From JAXGXJ01 sp963816155 (GTDB lineage: Bacteria; Actinomycetota; Thermoleophilia; RBG-16-64-13): 64,000 bases of DNA. Below, in pieces: positions 25,018-33,622 of the stretch. The notes below the pieces were generated by a model. The model did not search any database, was not told the DNA's origin, and was given only the letters and a program-made list of their open reading frames with translations. The first letter of the stretch is position 1, and each line of letters starts with the position of its first letter. A program made the translations under genes and the position numbers. The stretch lies in contig CAWFJE010000001.1 in the NCBI GenBank assembly GCA_963816155.1, forward strand, positions 62,001 to 126,000. Reading direction: 5' to 3'.

Positions 25018-25424
25018 GCCTCCCCCTCGGAGCCGGACCGCACTGCAGTGTCCGCTCCTTCTATGTCCTTGAATAGCTCAATGAGTCCCCCGGCCTCAGA
25101 CCGTGAGGCCACAAAGTGAAGCCTGTCGCTTTCCTCGAAGCCGATCACTCGAAACAAGTGGCGGATGTTGTCGGACGCTCCAATCAGCCCCAAACAATGC
25201 CCGGGCGTAAGGCGGTCGCGGGCCGACATGAGTACCGAAAGGGCAACGGCGTCGACATACGTGCACTCGGAGAGGTCGACCAAGATACAGCGCGCGCCGT
25301 CCGTCTCGCGAAGGACATCGCCGATAGCCCTCTTGAGTGTCCTTCCGGAGAGCCGATCGACTTCCCCCACGACAGAGACCGCCGGGACGCCACGTATCGT
25401 CTCTGTACGGATCTCCAAAGCCAC
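25014..25424 (-). CDS. STAS domain protein lacking the phospho-acceptor Ser
   Basis: 136-residue anti-sigma-factor-antagonist (SpoIIAA/STAS) fold: ILVDLSECTYVDAVALSVLMSA in the centre. Canonical antagonists have DSSG or DTSG here, with the phosphorylated Ser; this protein has DAVA, so it cannot be switched in the usual way. It is translationally coupled to UPF0182, suggesting it acts with that membrane protein. Start is GTG at 25424. No anti-sigma kinase gene is nearby. Confidence 0.82.
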   Translation of the reverse strand: MALEIRTETIRGVPAVSVVGEVDRLSGRTLKRAIGDVLRETDGARCILVDLSECTYVDAVALSVLMSARDRLTPGHCLGLIGASDNIRHLFRVIGFEESDRLHFVASRSEAGGLIELFKDIEGADTAVRSGSEGEA

Positions 25425-25566
25425 CCCTGGTCGCGTGCAAGCACTAAAGAGGGATTGTACTAGGTTCGGCCGTCATTCGGAATGGAGCCGGCGGCTGGCA
25501 TGGTGGTGAGCGACGGGGCTCGAGCGGCTCGAAACCGCGTCGGATGCGCTCTGGGGGCCTCCGATC

Positions 25567-25941
25567 TCAGAGGCCTGGGGCAGTCCCGCCGGTCTGCAGA
25601 AGGGTGGCTGTGAATCCCTCGGCCTCTCCGATATCCGCGTAGGCGCGGAAGGCGGGATCGAGGGTCAAGCCGACGAGAGTGAGTATGCGGACGACGTCCG
25701 CGGGAGGGGCGATGACTCCCAGCCAGCCGTCGTGCCTCACCCTGCGCAACGTGTCGAGGAACACGCTCACGCCACCGCTGTCCATGTAGGGACAGGATCC
25801 AAGGTCCACGAGGATGCACCCGGGCCTACTCGACAAAGCCTCGTGGACGGCCTCGGTCAACATGGGGGCGGTGGCGTGGTCCACTTCTCCCACCACGCGA
25901 AGCAGCGGGATGTCGTTCAGATCGTCTCTCAATACCAGCAT
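25567..25941 (-). CDS. STAS domain protein (anti-sigma factor antagonist type)
   Basis: 124-residue STAS protein. The motif ILVDLGSCPYMDSGGVSVFLD near residue 60 keeps the Ser (DSGG) that kinases phosphorylate in SpoIIAA-like antagonists. The ATG at 25941 has GAGGGA six bases upstream and is preferred over a GTG at 25974. It precedes the second STAS gene by 142 bases on the same strand. Both could report to an anti-sigma factor encoded elsewhere. Confidence 0.82.
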   Translation of the reverse strand: MLVLRDDLNDIPLLRVVGEVDHATAPMLTEAVHEALSSRPGCILVDLGSCPYMDSGGVSVFLDTLRRVRHDGWLGVIAPPADVVRILTLVGLTLDPAFRAYADIGEAEGFTATLLQTGGTAPGL

Positions 25942-26072
25942 AGGTCCCTCGATCAATACGCGGCCCCGGCCCACGGCCCACGGCCATCTCGATTGCGTGT
26001 CGATTGCGTGTCGAGAAGGGTTGATACCCGTTCGGCGCCCGGACTATGCGTGTGGAAGCCGCTTCCAGGAGA

Positions 26073-26873
26073 CTACCAGCAGACAACCCCGCCGTTCACC
26101 ACCAACGTGTGCGCGGTGACGAAGTCGCTGTCCGGCGACGAAAGGAAGAGCACCGGCCCGGCTAGATCCTCCGGCTCCTGGTTGCGCTCACCGAGCGCCT
26201 GCTGGTTCTTCATCACGTCGGCCCATCCTGGACGGCTGTCGCACTGGACGATACTCTCCTCGGTCATAGTGTAGCCGGGCGCCAGGGTGTTTACCCGGAT
26301 GCCGAAGACGCCCAACTCCTTGGCCAATCCACGGGTGAGACCCACGACTGCGCCTTTGCTCGAGATGTAGTGGATGAAACCGGGGATACCGATGAGGAAG
26401 CAGTCGGACGCCACGTTGACGATCTTGCCGTAGCGGCGCTCCTTCATGATTGGCACCACAGCCTTGGCCATGTTCCACGAGCCTTTGACGTTCACGGCCA
26501 TCATCTTGTCCCACTGCTCTTCGGTCCACTCATCGAAGGGCTTGAAGCCGCCCATACCCTTGTACCAGGCGGCCGAGTTCACCAGGATGTCGATGCGCCG
26601 GCCCCATCTATCGGTAACACTCTGCACCGCCGCTTTGATCGCCGCGAAGTCCGTGATATCGCAGCCGCAAGCCAGCGCTTCCCCTCCGAGTGAGTCGATC
26701 TCGGCGGCGACCGCCTCGGCGCCGGCCACATCGATGTCGAAAATCGCCGTCTTCGCGCCTTCTTCCGCGATCCGGATGGCAACGGACCGGCCGATGCTCG
26801 GATTTCCACCGGCTCCGGTGACGACGGCCACGCGTTCTTTGAGTATCTGGGCCGTCTGAGGCTTGATCATCAC
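26073..26873 (-). CDS. Short-chain dehydrogenase/reductase (SDR)
   Basis: 266-residue classical SDR. NAD(P) turn TGAGGNPSIGRS lies near residue 20, NSAAW replaces the NNAG motif near residue 98, the catalytic Ser is in NVASDCF near residue 153, and Tyr/Lys are in YISSKG near residue 169. It starts 25 bases after the truncated transhydroxylase beta remnant and is probably in that operon. Phloroglucinol reductase is an SDR, so a role in reducing a ring product is possible, but many other substrates fit equally. Confidence 0.87.
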   Translation of the reverse strand: MMIKPQTAQILKERVAVVTGAGGNPSIGRSVAIRIAEEGAKTAIFDIDVAGAEAVAAEIDSLGGEALACGCDITDFAAIKAAVQSVTDRWGRRIDILVNSAAWYKGMGGFKPFDEWTEEQWDKMMAVNVKGSWNMAKAVVPIMKERRYGKIVNVASDCFLIGIPGFIHYISSKGAVVGLTRGLAKELGVFGIRVNTLAPGYTMTEESIVQCDSRPGWADVMKNQQALGERNQEPEDLAGPVLFLSSPDSDFVTAHTLVVNGGVVCW

Positions 26874-26898
26874 AGACCCGTTCCTTTCCGTTGCGCCT

Positions 26899-27027
26899 TC
26901 ACCAGGTTACTTGTCCGCCCTGGGCCATGGGTGACCAGTCGTTGGCGCAGTGCTCGTCCTTGCAGGCCACCTGGTAGTTGTGGCAGCCGTTGCACAGCGC
27001 CAGGTCGATGATCATCACCTTGCCCAT
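26899..27027 (-). pseudogene. Remnant of transhydroxylase-type beta (electron transfer) subunit
   Basis: A GGGGGAGG site and ATG at 27027 start a frame that resembles the beginning of the ferredoxin-like beta subunit of DMSO-reductase-family enzymes: MIIDLALCNGCHNYQVACKDEH, then NDWSP. It stops after 42 residues, whereas family members have 190-270. The third cluster cysteine of the CxxCxxCxxxC motif is Tyr. All later cluster motifs are absent and the next gene starts 25 bases later. The frame is also continuous with the alpha subunit. It appears to be a deletion remnant. Confidence 0.6.
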
Positions 27028-29787
27028 CAGGCACCTCCCCCATGACGTCGGGCGTTGCGCCGCGCCCGCGCGCGCCCCGTCAGCAAGCACCCGCTCCAGG
27101 CACAGTCCCGCGCCCTGGTGGTACGGCCGGGCGAAGGCCTCGGGGTAGCGGCGGCGCAGGCCGTCCAGGTCGGTGCGTTCCACCTCGGCCAGGAAACCGC
27201 TCGACACCATGCCGGTGGCGTTCTTGGAAGTGAGGTTGTGGGGCGTTAGCGTGTTTATGGCTCCGCCCCGGTCCAACTCGCCCGGGACGATGGGGTCGTA
27301 GCGGGCGCCGTGATCCACATAGACCGCACCGGGCATGACCCGCTCGGTGACGTAAGCGCCGCAGAGCACCGCGCCCCGCTCGTTGTGGATGGTCACTACG
27401 TCGCCCTTCTTGATGCCCCGCGGACCTGCGTCCACGGGGTTGATCCACAGCGGTTCGTACTTGTATCCGTCCGGGCCCTCGACCTTGCAGGTCTCGATCT
27501 CCCGGAGCCAGGTGAGATCGTCGTGGTTCGCATGGCAGCGCCAGCGCGGATGGTTGGACAGCACCAGCAGGGGATACCTTTCGGTGCGTTCGCTGGTGAG
27601 GCACTCGTCGTGACTCGCGCCCTTCTCGATCCAGTGTGGCACCGGCGGGCGCTCGGGATCGTCGCCGAAGTGCTCGGCCAGGTTCTGGGAGAAGAACTCC
27701 ACTTTGCCCGAAGGCGTCTTCAGCGGATTGCCCTCGGGATCGTCGTGGAAGTCCTTGAGGCCCCGGGTGTAGGTGTCCCATTTCGGGTCTGTCGGGACCA
27801 CGTAGTAGCCCTTCTCCTTGAACTCCTCGTAACTCACCAGGTCCTGGACGCCGGAACCCTTGAAGCCCGTATCCACCAAGTCCTCGATGCTGCGACCGTT
27901 GGTGTAGGCGTCCAGCATGCCCAGCCGCTCGGCCACCTTGCAGACGATCTCATAGTCGCTGTAAGACTCGCCCCGCGGCTCGATCGCCTGCTCCTCGTTC
28001 ACCACCAGGTAGAACTGACCGCCCATGGTGTCGGTGGAGATGTCCCTGACCTCGAACTTGGTGTTGGCCGGCAGGATGAGGTCGGCGAACATGCAGTCGT
28101 TCTCCATCCACGGGTGTTGCGCCACGATGAACTCGATCTTGGGATGACGGAGCGCCCTGATGTACTCGTTCGAGTCGTTCCAGCAGGTGATCCAGCAGGG
28201 CGAGTCGGTCCAGATCATGTGTACTTCCGGGCAGCCCGGCGCCGGATAGGTGTACTGGACGAACTGATCCTCGAGGGGAAAGGTGCACGAGGTCGTCCCG
28301 TACCAGCTGATGGGCGGCTTGAGGATGGCGTCGTGGATGAGGTTCTTGGGGATGATCTGCTTGGAGACCTTGAGCGCCTTGACGGCGGTCTTGGACATGT
28401 CCCCGGTGCGGTCGTCGGTGTTCTCGGTGGTGATGAGCATGCCCCCCGTGTAGACGGACTTCATCACGTTGGGCATGACGCTGCCCCGGGGCATGGGGTT
28501 GGATTCCTCCAGCATGCGCCGACCCCACTCGAGCATCTTCATCTGATGTGCGCCCGGTTTGCCCAGGCCCTGCATGGCCAGGCAGAGCGCCTGCAGCCGG
28601 GCCGGTTCGGTGGCGTAGGGGCCGCGGATGGCCGGGCCACCGTTGCCGATGAGGATGGTGGTGCGCTTAGACGCCCACTCCCGAGCGAGGGCTTTGATGA
28701 CCCGGGCCGGAACGCCGCACTTGGCGGAGGCCCAGACCGGGGTCTTGGGCTCACAGTCCTCCACGCCGAGCACGTAGTCCCGGAACTTGCCGAAGCCGTA
28801 AGTGTGGGTGGCGACGTAATCCTTGTCGTAGGTATCCTCGGTGAGCCACGTGTGGGCGATGGCCAAGTAGAGGGCCGCATCGGTGTTGGGCATGACCGGG
28901 ATCCACTTATCGGCGTGCACGGCCGCACCGTAGTTGAGGTCGGGGCACACAAAAACGCACTCGATGCCGATCTTGCGCCACCAGTAGACCAAGCGGCTGG
29001 CCATCTGCCCGTCGAAGGCCCAAGGCGTGGTCTCAGGATCGCAGCCCCAGAAGAGGAGTAACTCTGTGTTCTCGGCGATGTCGGGCACCAGGTTGCACAC
29101 CGGCTCCATCTGCCCCACTGGCTCCATCCCCCAGGCGTGTTTGGAACCCCAGTAGGAGCCCTCCCAGCTGTCGGAGTTGCGGATCTGCTGGGTGAAGCCG
29201 CCCAGCATCTGCAGCAGCTTGTTCTGGCAACCGTGGGTGCCATGCACGATCTTGGTCTCGCCGTGGCCGTCGCCCTGGCTGAGCACCGAGTAGGGCCCAT
29301 ACTGCGCGTACTGGCGCTTGAGCTCCCCGGTGAGGATGTCGAGGGCCTCGTCCCAGGAGACGCGCACGTACTTGCTCTCGCCGCGCTTCTCGGTATTGCG
29401 GCCACCGGGGCCGGTGGAGCCGGGCGCGCCCTTCGGATCCCAGTCGACCCGCTTCATGGGATAGAGGATGCGATTGGGGGAGTAGACCCGTTTCTTGTAG
29501 GCGAGCGCGTAGGGCGGCATGAGCGACTTGAAGGAGGGCTCGAGCACCTGTCCGTGGGCTTCCATGCGCCAGGCGTTGAAGTCTTGGCGGTCGTACTTCC
29601 AGTCGAAGTGAAGCGGGCGGATTCGCACGATCTTGCCGTTCCTCACATCCACCACCGCCGTGTTGGCGTCGCCACTGCTGGGCGAGGAGATGAAGCTGAG
29701 GCCTTTGAGACAGGACTTCTCTCCGCGTCCCTGCGCCTCCTCGGACACAGCTGCGCCCGGCTCCGCCGCACCGTCTCTGCCGACCAT
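26899..29787 (-). CDS. Molybdopterin oxidoreductase, pyrogallol-phloroglucinol transhydroxylase-like large subunit
   Basis: About 920 residues of alpha subunit (962 if the read-through beta remnant is counted) of the DMSO reductase family. Diagnostic similarity to transhydroxylase large subunit: the N-terminus lacks an Fe-S cluster motif, NSDSWEGSYWG near residue 215 (Asp and Mo-ligand Ser), FWGCDPET near residue 250, and YPLLVLSNHPRWRCHA near residue 770. GGAINTLTPHNLTSK comes near the end. Transhydroxylase transfers a hydroxyl between trihydroxybenzenes; the exact substrate is inferred. ATG at 29787 follows TAGGAGGCG. A VOC gene precedes it by 10 bases. No functional beta subunit is present. 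Confidence 0.85.
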   Translation of the reverse strand: MVGRDGAAEPGAAVSEEAQGRGEKSCLKGLSFISSPSSGDANTAVVDVRNGKIVRIRPLHFDWKYDRQDFNAWRMEAHGQVLEPSFKSLMPPYALAYKKRVYSPNRILYPMKRVDWDPKGAPGSTGPGGRNTEKRGESKYVRVSWDEALDILTGELKRQYAQYGPYSVLSQGDGHGETKIVHGTHGCQNKLLQMLGGFTQQIRNSDSWEGSYWGSKHAWGMEPVGQMEPVCNLVPDIAENTELLLFWGCDPETTPWAFDGQMASRLVYWWRKIGIECVFVCPDLNYGAAVHADKWIPVMPNTDAALYLAIAHTWLTEDTYDKDYVATHTYGFGKFRDYVLGVEDCEPKTPVWASAKCGVPARVIKALAREWASKRTTILIGNGGPAIRGPYATEPARLQALCLAMQGLGKPGAHQMKMLEWGRRMLEESNPMPRGSVMPNVMKSVYTGGMLITTENTDDRTGDMSKTAVKALKVSKQIIPKNLIHDAILKPPISWYGTTSCTFPLEDQFVQYTYPAPGCPEVHMIWTDSPCWITCWNDSNEYIRALRHPKIEFIVAQHPWMENDCMFADLILPANTKFEVRDISTDTMGGQFYLVVNEEQAIEPRGESYSDYEIVCKVAERLGMLDAYTNGRSIEDLVDTGFKGSGVQDLVSYEEFKEKGYYVVPTDPKWDTYTRGLKDFHDDPEGNPLKTPSGKVEFFSQNLAEHFGDDPERPPVPHWIEKGASHDECLTSERTERYPLLVLSNHPRWRCHANHDDLTWLREIETCKVEGPDGYKYEPLWINPVDAGPRGIKKGDVVTIHNERGAVLCGAYVTERVMPGAVYVDHGARYDPIVPGELDRGGAINTLTPHNLTSKNATGMVSSGFLAEVERTDLDGLRRRYPEAFARPYHQGAGLCLERVLADGARAGAAQRPTSWGRCLMGKVMIIDLALCNGCHNYQVACKDEHCANDWSPMAQGGQVTW

Positions 29788-29797
29788 CGTTCGCCTC

Positions 29798-30373
29798 CTA
29801 CGGTTCATCGGTTTGGATTTGCTGTTCTTCAGTTCGGATTCCTGACGGAGCACCAACGGGTGAGGCACCCACTGGGTCCGGTGGTCTCTCGAACAGCTCC
29901 ACGTGATATCCGTCAGGATCAACCGCGTACACTGCTTTGGCTCCCTTGCGAGGACCGGCCTCATACTCGATGGGGCCGTCCGAGCGTGCGCGATATCCGC
30001 GGGCAACCAGCAGTTTGTGCATCTCCGACACGTCGTGGACCAACAGGCACACGTGACCATGGCTGGGGTCGCAGGGACGCGCGCTGGCCGAGTGGCGTTC
30101 GAGCCCCCGATACTCCAGCAACTCGATGCGCACCGCATCATCGCTCCGTGGAGCGCGCAGGAAGACCACCCGGACCGCCGTGGCCGGGGTGGCCGTGAGG
30201 TGGAAGACGTAGGGATGGTCGATCACCGCGTCGGACTCCACCTCCAGCCCCAGAACGTCGCGGTAGAAGCCCAGAGAGCGCTCCATGTCGCTGACGGTGA
30301 TGCCGGCGTGCAGCACGGCGTCCGCGAGAGGCACCGCCGCCGGCGCCGATGCAGCCGGATCGAGTTCGGACAT
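29798..30373 (-). CDS. VOC family (glyoxalase/dioxygenase fold) protein
   Basis: 191-residue vicinal-oxygen-chelate protein. Metal-ligand positions appear as His in LHAGITVSDMERS, Glu in IELLEY, His in HGHVCLLV and Glu in YHVELFERP. A single functional module of two beta-alpha-beta-beta-beta units is expected. A disordered tail of about 25 residues follows. Members include glyoxalase I, methylmalonyl-CoA epimerase and extradiol dioxygenases. It is the first gene of the operon with the transhydroxylase-like enzyme, so a step on an aromatic or ring-opened intermediate is plausible. Confidence 0.83.
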   Translation of the reverse strand: MSELDPAASAPAAVPLADAVLHAGITVSDMERSLGFYRDVLGLEVESDAVIDHPYVFHLTATPATAVRVVFLRAPRSDDAVRIELLEYRGLERHSASARPCDPSHGHVCLLVHDVSEMHKLLVARGYRARSDGPIEYEAGPRKGAKAVYAVDPDGYHVELFERPPDPVGASPVGAPSGIRTEEQQIQTDEP

Positions 30374-30501
30374 CTGGGCCCCCTGTCATGTCGATGCTAG
30401 ACGCGAATCGGGCATGCACGCCGCCGTCCGCCTCCAAGTGCACGACCATAGAATACCTTTCGACCCCGACGGCGGGCGACCATCTGGGGTAGCCTTGGAA
30501 C

Positions 30502-30888
30502 ATGATCGTAGGAGTCGGCACCGACATACTTGGGACGGAGCGTATGCAGGCGCTCATCGAAAGCTGCGGGGAGGTCTTCCTGGCCCGGACCTTCACGCTC
30601 GCGGAACGCGAAGCCGCGGCCCGCAGGCCGGAGCCGCTTCTGTTCTACTGCACCCGCTTCGCGGCCAAAGAGGCAGTATTCAAAGCCCTTGCTCCTCCCG
30701 GTGATGCCGGCTGTGACCCGCGGGAGGTCGAGATCCTCAGCGACCGCACCGGGTTCCCCTACGCCGTCCTGCGCGGCCGCCTGCAGGAATTCGCCGAGGC
30801 GAGGCACGTATCTGCCATCACCGTCTCTGTCTCAGATGAAGACCAGTACGTGGTCGCCTTCGCCGTCGCGGAGGCGAACTCGGAGTAG
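30502..30888 (+). CDS. acpS: Holo-[acyl-carrier-protein] synthase
   Basis: 128-residue phosphopantetheinyl transferase of the AcpS type, transferring 4'-phosphopantetheine from CoA to the Ser of an ACP. The Mg-binding Asp is in IVGVGTDI at residues 2-9 and the second motif is FAAKEAVFKAL near residue 54-64. The C-terminal strand HVSAITVSVSDEDQYVVAF is typical. It faces the VOC/transhydroxylase operon divergently, and the nearby ACP at 35.4 kb is a likely substrate. Housekeeping service of fatty acid synthesis cannot be excluded. Confidence 0.9.
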   Translation: MIVGVGTDILGTERMQALIESCGEVFLARTFTLAEREAAARRPEPLLFYCTRFAAKEAVFKALAPPGDAGCDPREVEILSDRTGFPYAVLRGRLQEFAEARHVSAITVSVSDEDQYVVAFAVAEANSE

Positions 30889-30906
30889 AAGTAAGAGAAG
30901 CGAGCC

Positions 30907-30931
30907 CCCGCCCGGGCTACCGCCGGGCGGG
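30907..30931. terminator. Hairpin terminator between convergent acpS and VOC genes
   Basis: CCCGCCCGG and CCGGGCGGG form a 9-bp stem with a seven-base loop, located 18 bases after the acpS stop and 35 bases beyond the convergent VOC gene. Confidence 0.65.
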
Positions 30932-30966
30932 AGGATCGAAGCGCGTCCGGCAGTCCGCGGCGACGA

Positions 30967-31374
30967 TCAGGGGTTCTGGATGAACTCCATGAGAGCCTCA
31001 TCGGGCCCGTGGATGAACGCAACTTTGTAGCCATCGGGGGCGGTCAGCGGTCCGAGCGCCACATGCACCTGGTTGGAGGCGAAGTGTTCCAAAAGACCAT
31101 CCAGGTCAGGGACCAGGAAGCATATGTGCTTGTTGCCGAGCGTCTTGATGTCTTCGTTGGGCACGCTCCGCTCCGGAGAGGCCGGCCGAGCCTCGGGGTG
31201 CTGAAAGAGCTCGATCTTGAAGTCACCGTTCTGCACAAAGGCTATCTGGCAGCCGGCCATCTCGGCTCTGCGCTCGAGCTCGAAGCCCAGAACACGGCCG
31301 AACCACTCGACTGCAGCCTCCAGGTCGCTCACGCTCATGCCCAGGTGATCGGCCCGCAACTCGACCCTTTCCAC
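30967..31374 (-). CDS. VOC family protein (methylmalonyl-CoA epimerase/glyoxalase-like)
   Basis: 135-residue single VOC module with a full His-Glu-His-Glu ligand set: ADHLGMSVSDLE at the N-terminus, KIELFQHP near residue 66, KHICFLVPDLDG near residue 92, and ALMEFIQ at the C-terminus. The GTG at 31374 is chosen because AGGAGG lies nine bases upstream. The upstream in-frame extension is Arg-rich and not family-like. It is the last gene of the long leftward operon after butyrate kinase. An epimerase or isomerase step on an acyl thioester is a reasonable guess. Confidence 0.83.
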   Translation of the reverse strand: MERVELRADHLGMSVSDLEAAVEWFGRVLGFELERRAEMAGCQIAFVQNGDFKIELFQHPEARPASPERSVPNEDIKTLGNKHICFLVPDLDGLLEHFASNQVHVALGPLTAPDGYKVAFIHGPDEALMEFIQNP

Positions 31375-31430
31375 TATTCGTAGCCTCCTCGCTATCCGTC
31401 GCGTAGCCGGGATCCGTGGCCCAACGGTCG

Positions 31431-32525
31431 TCAGAGATCGAATCCGCTCCACACGGGCCTGCCGACGTATTTCTTCACCGGCTCTTCGCCCGCCAGTGCC
31501 CGCGCCGCGGCTGCCCCCATCGCTTCCATCTCGAATTCGCCCGGGTAGGCGGTCACCGGGGCGATGAAGCTGCACGTCTCAGTGATCTGCCGCACCAGTT
31601 CCTCGCTGTGGACCATGCCGCCTCCAAGCAGGATGCCGTCCACATGGCCATGCAACACCACCGCCATCGACCCGATGCACTTCTCTATCTGGTAGACAAG
31701 CGTGTTCCACACCATGGCTGCGTACTTGTCGCCGGCCTCCGCCCGCTTGGTCACCTCCAGGGAATCAGAGACACCCAGATGACTGACGAGGCCGCCGTTC
31801 TTGGTGGTGAGCGCCAGTACCTCGTTGAAGTCCTTGCCCTGCGCGTAGCGCAGGAGATCGGCCACGGCGACGCTGCCGCAGCGGGTGGGAGTCATGGGTC
31901 CGTCGCCGCCCACGATGTCGAACCCGTCGATCTGCCTCCCCTTGCGATGGGCAGAGACGGAGATACCGCCGCCGATATGGCAGACCACGAAGTTGCAGTC
32001 CTCGTATGTGCGGCCCATGGAGAGAGCGTGGCGGCGGGCGGTCTCCTTGAGATTCAAGGCGTGCAGGTGAACCTGCCGGTAGACGCCCTTGATGCCCGTG
32101 AGACGGGCCAGGTCTTGCAGTTCGTCGACGTCGGGCGGGTTGACCAGAAAGGCCTTGGCCCCGTGTTCCTCGGCGAACTCGTGGCATAGTCGCGGGCCCA
32201 CGTTGGCCGGGTGGATGACTCCGTTGGCCGACGTGCGCGCGTGTTCCAAGACCAGGTCGTCGATCTCGTAGACCCCGCCGACCATGGAGAAGAGCCCGCC
32301 GCCCTGACACACGAAGGCACCCACGCCTTCCAGGGAGACGTCTGCCTCCCTCAGAAGGTCCAGGATGGTCTGCTCGCGATATGGGTACTGATCGGCGATG
32401 GTGGGATACTCGGCCAGCTTGTGGGCATCGTGCGACACGTTCCGACCAAAGACCACCGTGTCGTTCTCCAGAAGGGCGATCTTGGTGGACGTGGAGCCCG
32501 GGTTGATGGCGAAGACCTTATGCAT
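31431..32525 (-). CDS. buk: Butyrate kinase family acyl kinase
   Basis: 364-residue ASKHA-fold kinase converting acyl phosphate plus ADP to carboxylate plus ATP. Hallmarks are FAINPGSTSTKIAL at the N-terminus, CHIGGGISVSAH near residue 180, GGDGPMTPTRCG near residue 205 and ILLGGGMVHSEELV near residue 300. Length and motif spacing match butyrate kinase rather than acetate kinase (about 400 residues). ATG at 32525 follows AGGAGG and overlaps the phosphotransacetylase stop by eight bases. With Pta it gives substrate-level ATP from an acyl-CoA or acyl-ACP. Confidence 0.9.
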   Translation of the reverse strand: MHKVFAINPGSTSTKIALLENDTVVFGRNVSHDAHKLAEYPTIADQYPYREQTILDLLREADVSLEGVGAFVCQGGGLFSMVGGVYEIDDLVLEHARTSANGVIHPANVGPRLCHEFAEEHGAKAFLVNPPDVDELQDLARLTGIKGVYRQVHLHALNLKETARRHALSMGRTYEDCNFVVCHIGGGISVSAHRKGRQIDGFDIVGGDGPMTPTRCGSVAVADLLRYAQGKDFNEVLALTTKNGGLVSHLGVSDSLEVTKRAEAGDKYAAMVWNTLVYQIEKCIGSMAVVLHGHVDGILLGGGMVHSEELVRQITETCSFIAPVTAYPGEFEMEAMGAAAARALAGEEPVKKYVGRPVWSGFDL

Positions 32526-33582
32526 CGCCGGCCTCCTGCGCGGCGCCGGCCCGGCCGCCACCCTCCTGGGCACTCTCCTCGGAAGTGCCGCCACCCTGGG
32601 CGTTCACGCAGGAGATGGCGATGTTGCCCACCAACTCCGAGACCGGGGCCCCACGGGAGCAGTCGCACACGATCTTCCGGAAGCCTTGCAGGATGGGGCC
32701 GTACGCGTCCGCGCCCCCGAAGGTCTGCATGAGCTTCACACCGATGTTGCCGGCGTCGATATCCGGCCAGATGATGATGTTGGCCTTGCCGGCCACCGCG
32801 CTCTCGCGGGTGAGCTTCTTGGCCGCCACTTCCGGCCTGAGGGCGGTGTCGAGTTGGAACTCGCCATCGATCTTCAGATCGGGGCGCTTGGCGTTCGCGA
32901 CGGTGACGGCGTTCGCCACCTTCTCCACAAAGGGTCCTTCGGCACTACCGGTGGTGGAGTAGGAGAGCAGGGCGCAGCGCGGCTCCCAACCCAGGAGCTT
33001 CCGCACCGTGTCGCAGGCGGAGATGGCGATGCTGGCCAGATCCTCCTCGCTCGGGTCCACGCACACGGCGCTGTCGCCGAAGGCCAGTAGCTGGCCTTCG
33101 GCGCCCGACCAACCTGGGATGTTGGCGATGCCCATGCTCGAAACGGTGGTGACGCCTTCCTGCAGGCCCACGATCATCTGGCCGGCCAGGATCACGTCGC
33201 CGGTGGTGTGAGCCAGTCCGGCGAAGGTCACATCGATCCTCCCCAGGGCCTCCAGGATGAGGGCGGTGTAGAGGGGGTCGCGGCACTTGCGCAGCAGGGA
33301 CTTCACCGAGAACATGGGGTTGGTCGCTGCGTACTCCTCGCAGAGTTTGCCCAGGGCCTCCTCGTCGGAGGCATCAAACATCTCTAGGCCGGCGATGGCG
33401 ACGTCGTGCTGCCTGGCAGCGGCTTCGATGGCCGCCTTGTCGCCGACCAGCACGGCCCGGCACAGGCCCTTGTCCTGCGCTTCGCGGGCGGCGAGGAGGA
33501 TCTTCTCCTCCGCCGCCTCCGGAAAGGCGACCCGTTGCCGGTCGGCGCGGGCCTTCTGATAGATGGTGTCCATCATGTCCAT
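32518..33582 (-). CDS. pta: Phosphate acetyl/butyryltransferase
   Basis: 354-residue member of the PTA_PTB family that exchanges acyl-CoA with phosphate. Conserved segments are VAFPEAAEEKILLAA near residue 15, LSYSTTGSAEGPFV near residue 225, DGEFQLDTALRPEVAAKK near residue 255 and NIIIWPDIDAGNIGVKL near residue 285. A Cys-rich Ala/Gly tail follows. Length favours phosphotransacetylase over phosphotransbutyrylase, but the partner kinase is of the butyrate type, so chain-length preference is open. It is coupled to buk by an overlap. Confidence 0.87.
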   Translation of the reverse strand: MDMMDTIYQKARADRQRVAFPEAAEEKILLAAREAQDKGLCRAVLVGDKAAIEAAARQHDVAIAGLEMFDASDEEALGKLCEEYAATNPMFSVKSLLRKCRDPLYTALILEALGRIDVTFAGLAHTTGDVILAGQMIVGLQEGVTTVSSMGIANIPGWSGAEGQLLAFGDSAVCVDPSEEDLASIAISACDTVRKLLGWEPRCALLSYSTTGSAEGPFVEKVANAVTVANAKRPDLKIDGEFQLDTALRPEVAAKKLTRESAVAGKANIIIWPDIDAGNIGVKLMQTFGGADAYGPILQGFRKIVCDCSRGAPVSELVGNIAISCVNAQGGGTSEESAQEGGGRAGAAQEAGDA

Positions 33583-33622
33583 GGATTGGCCTACCTGTCG
33601 ACTCACGCTGTGTGGACGCGGC

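Noticed and set aside
31431..32525. Acetate kinase (AckA)
   Set aside because: Length near 364 residues and motif sequences match butyrate kinase better than AckA.
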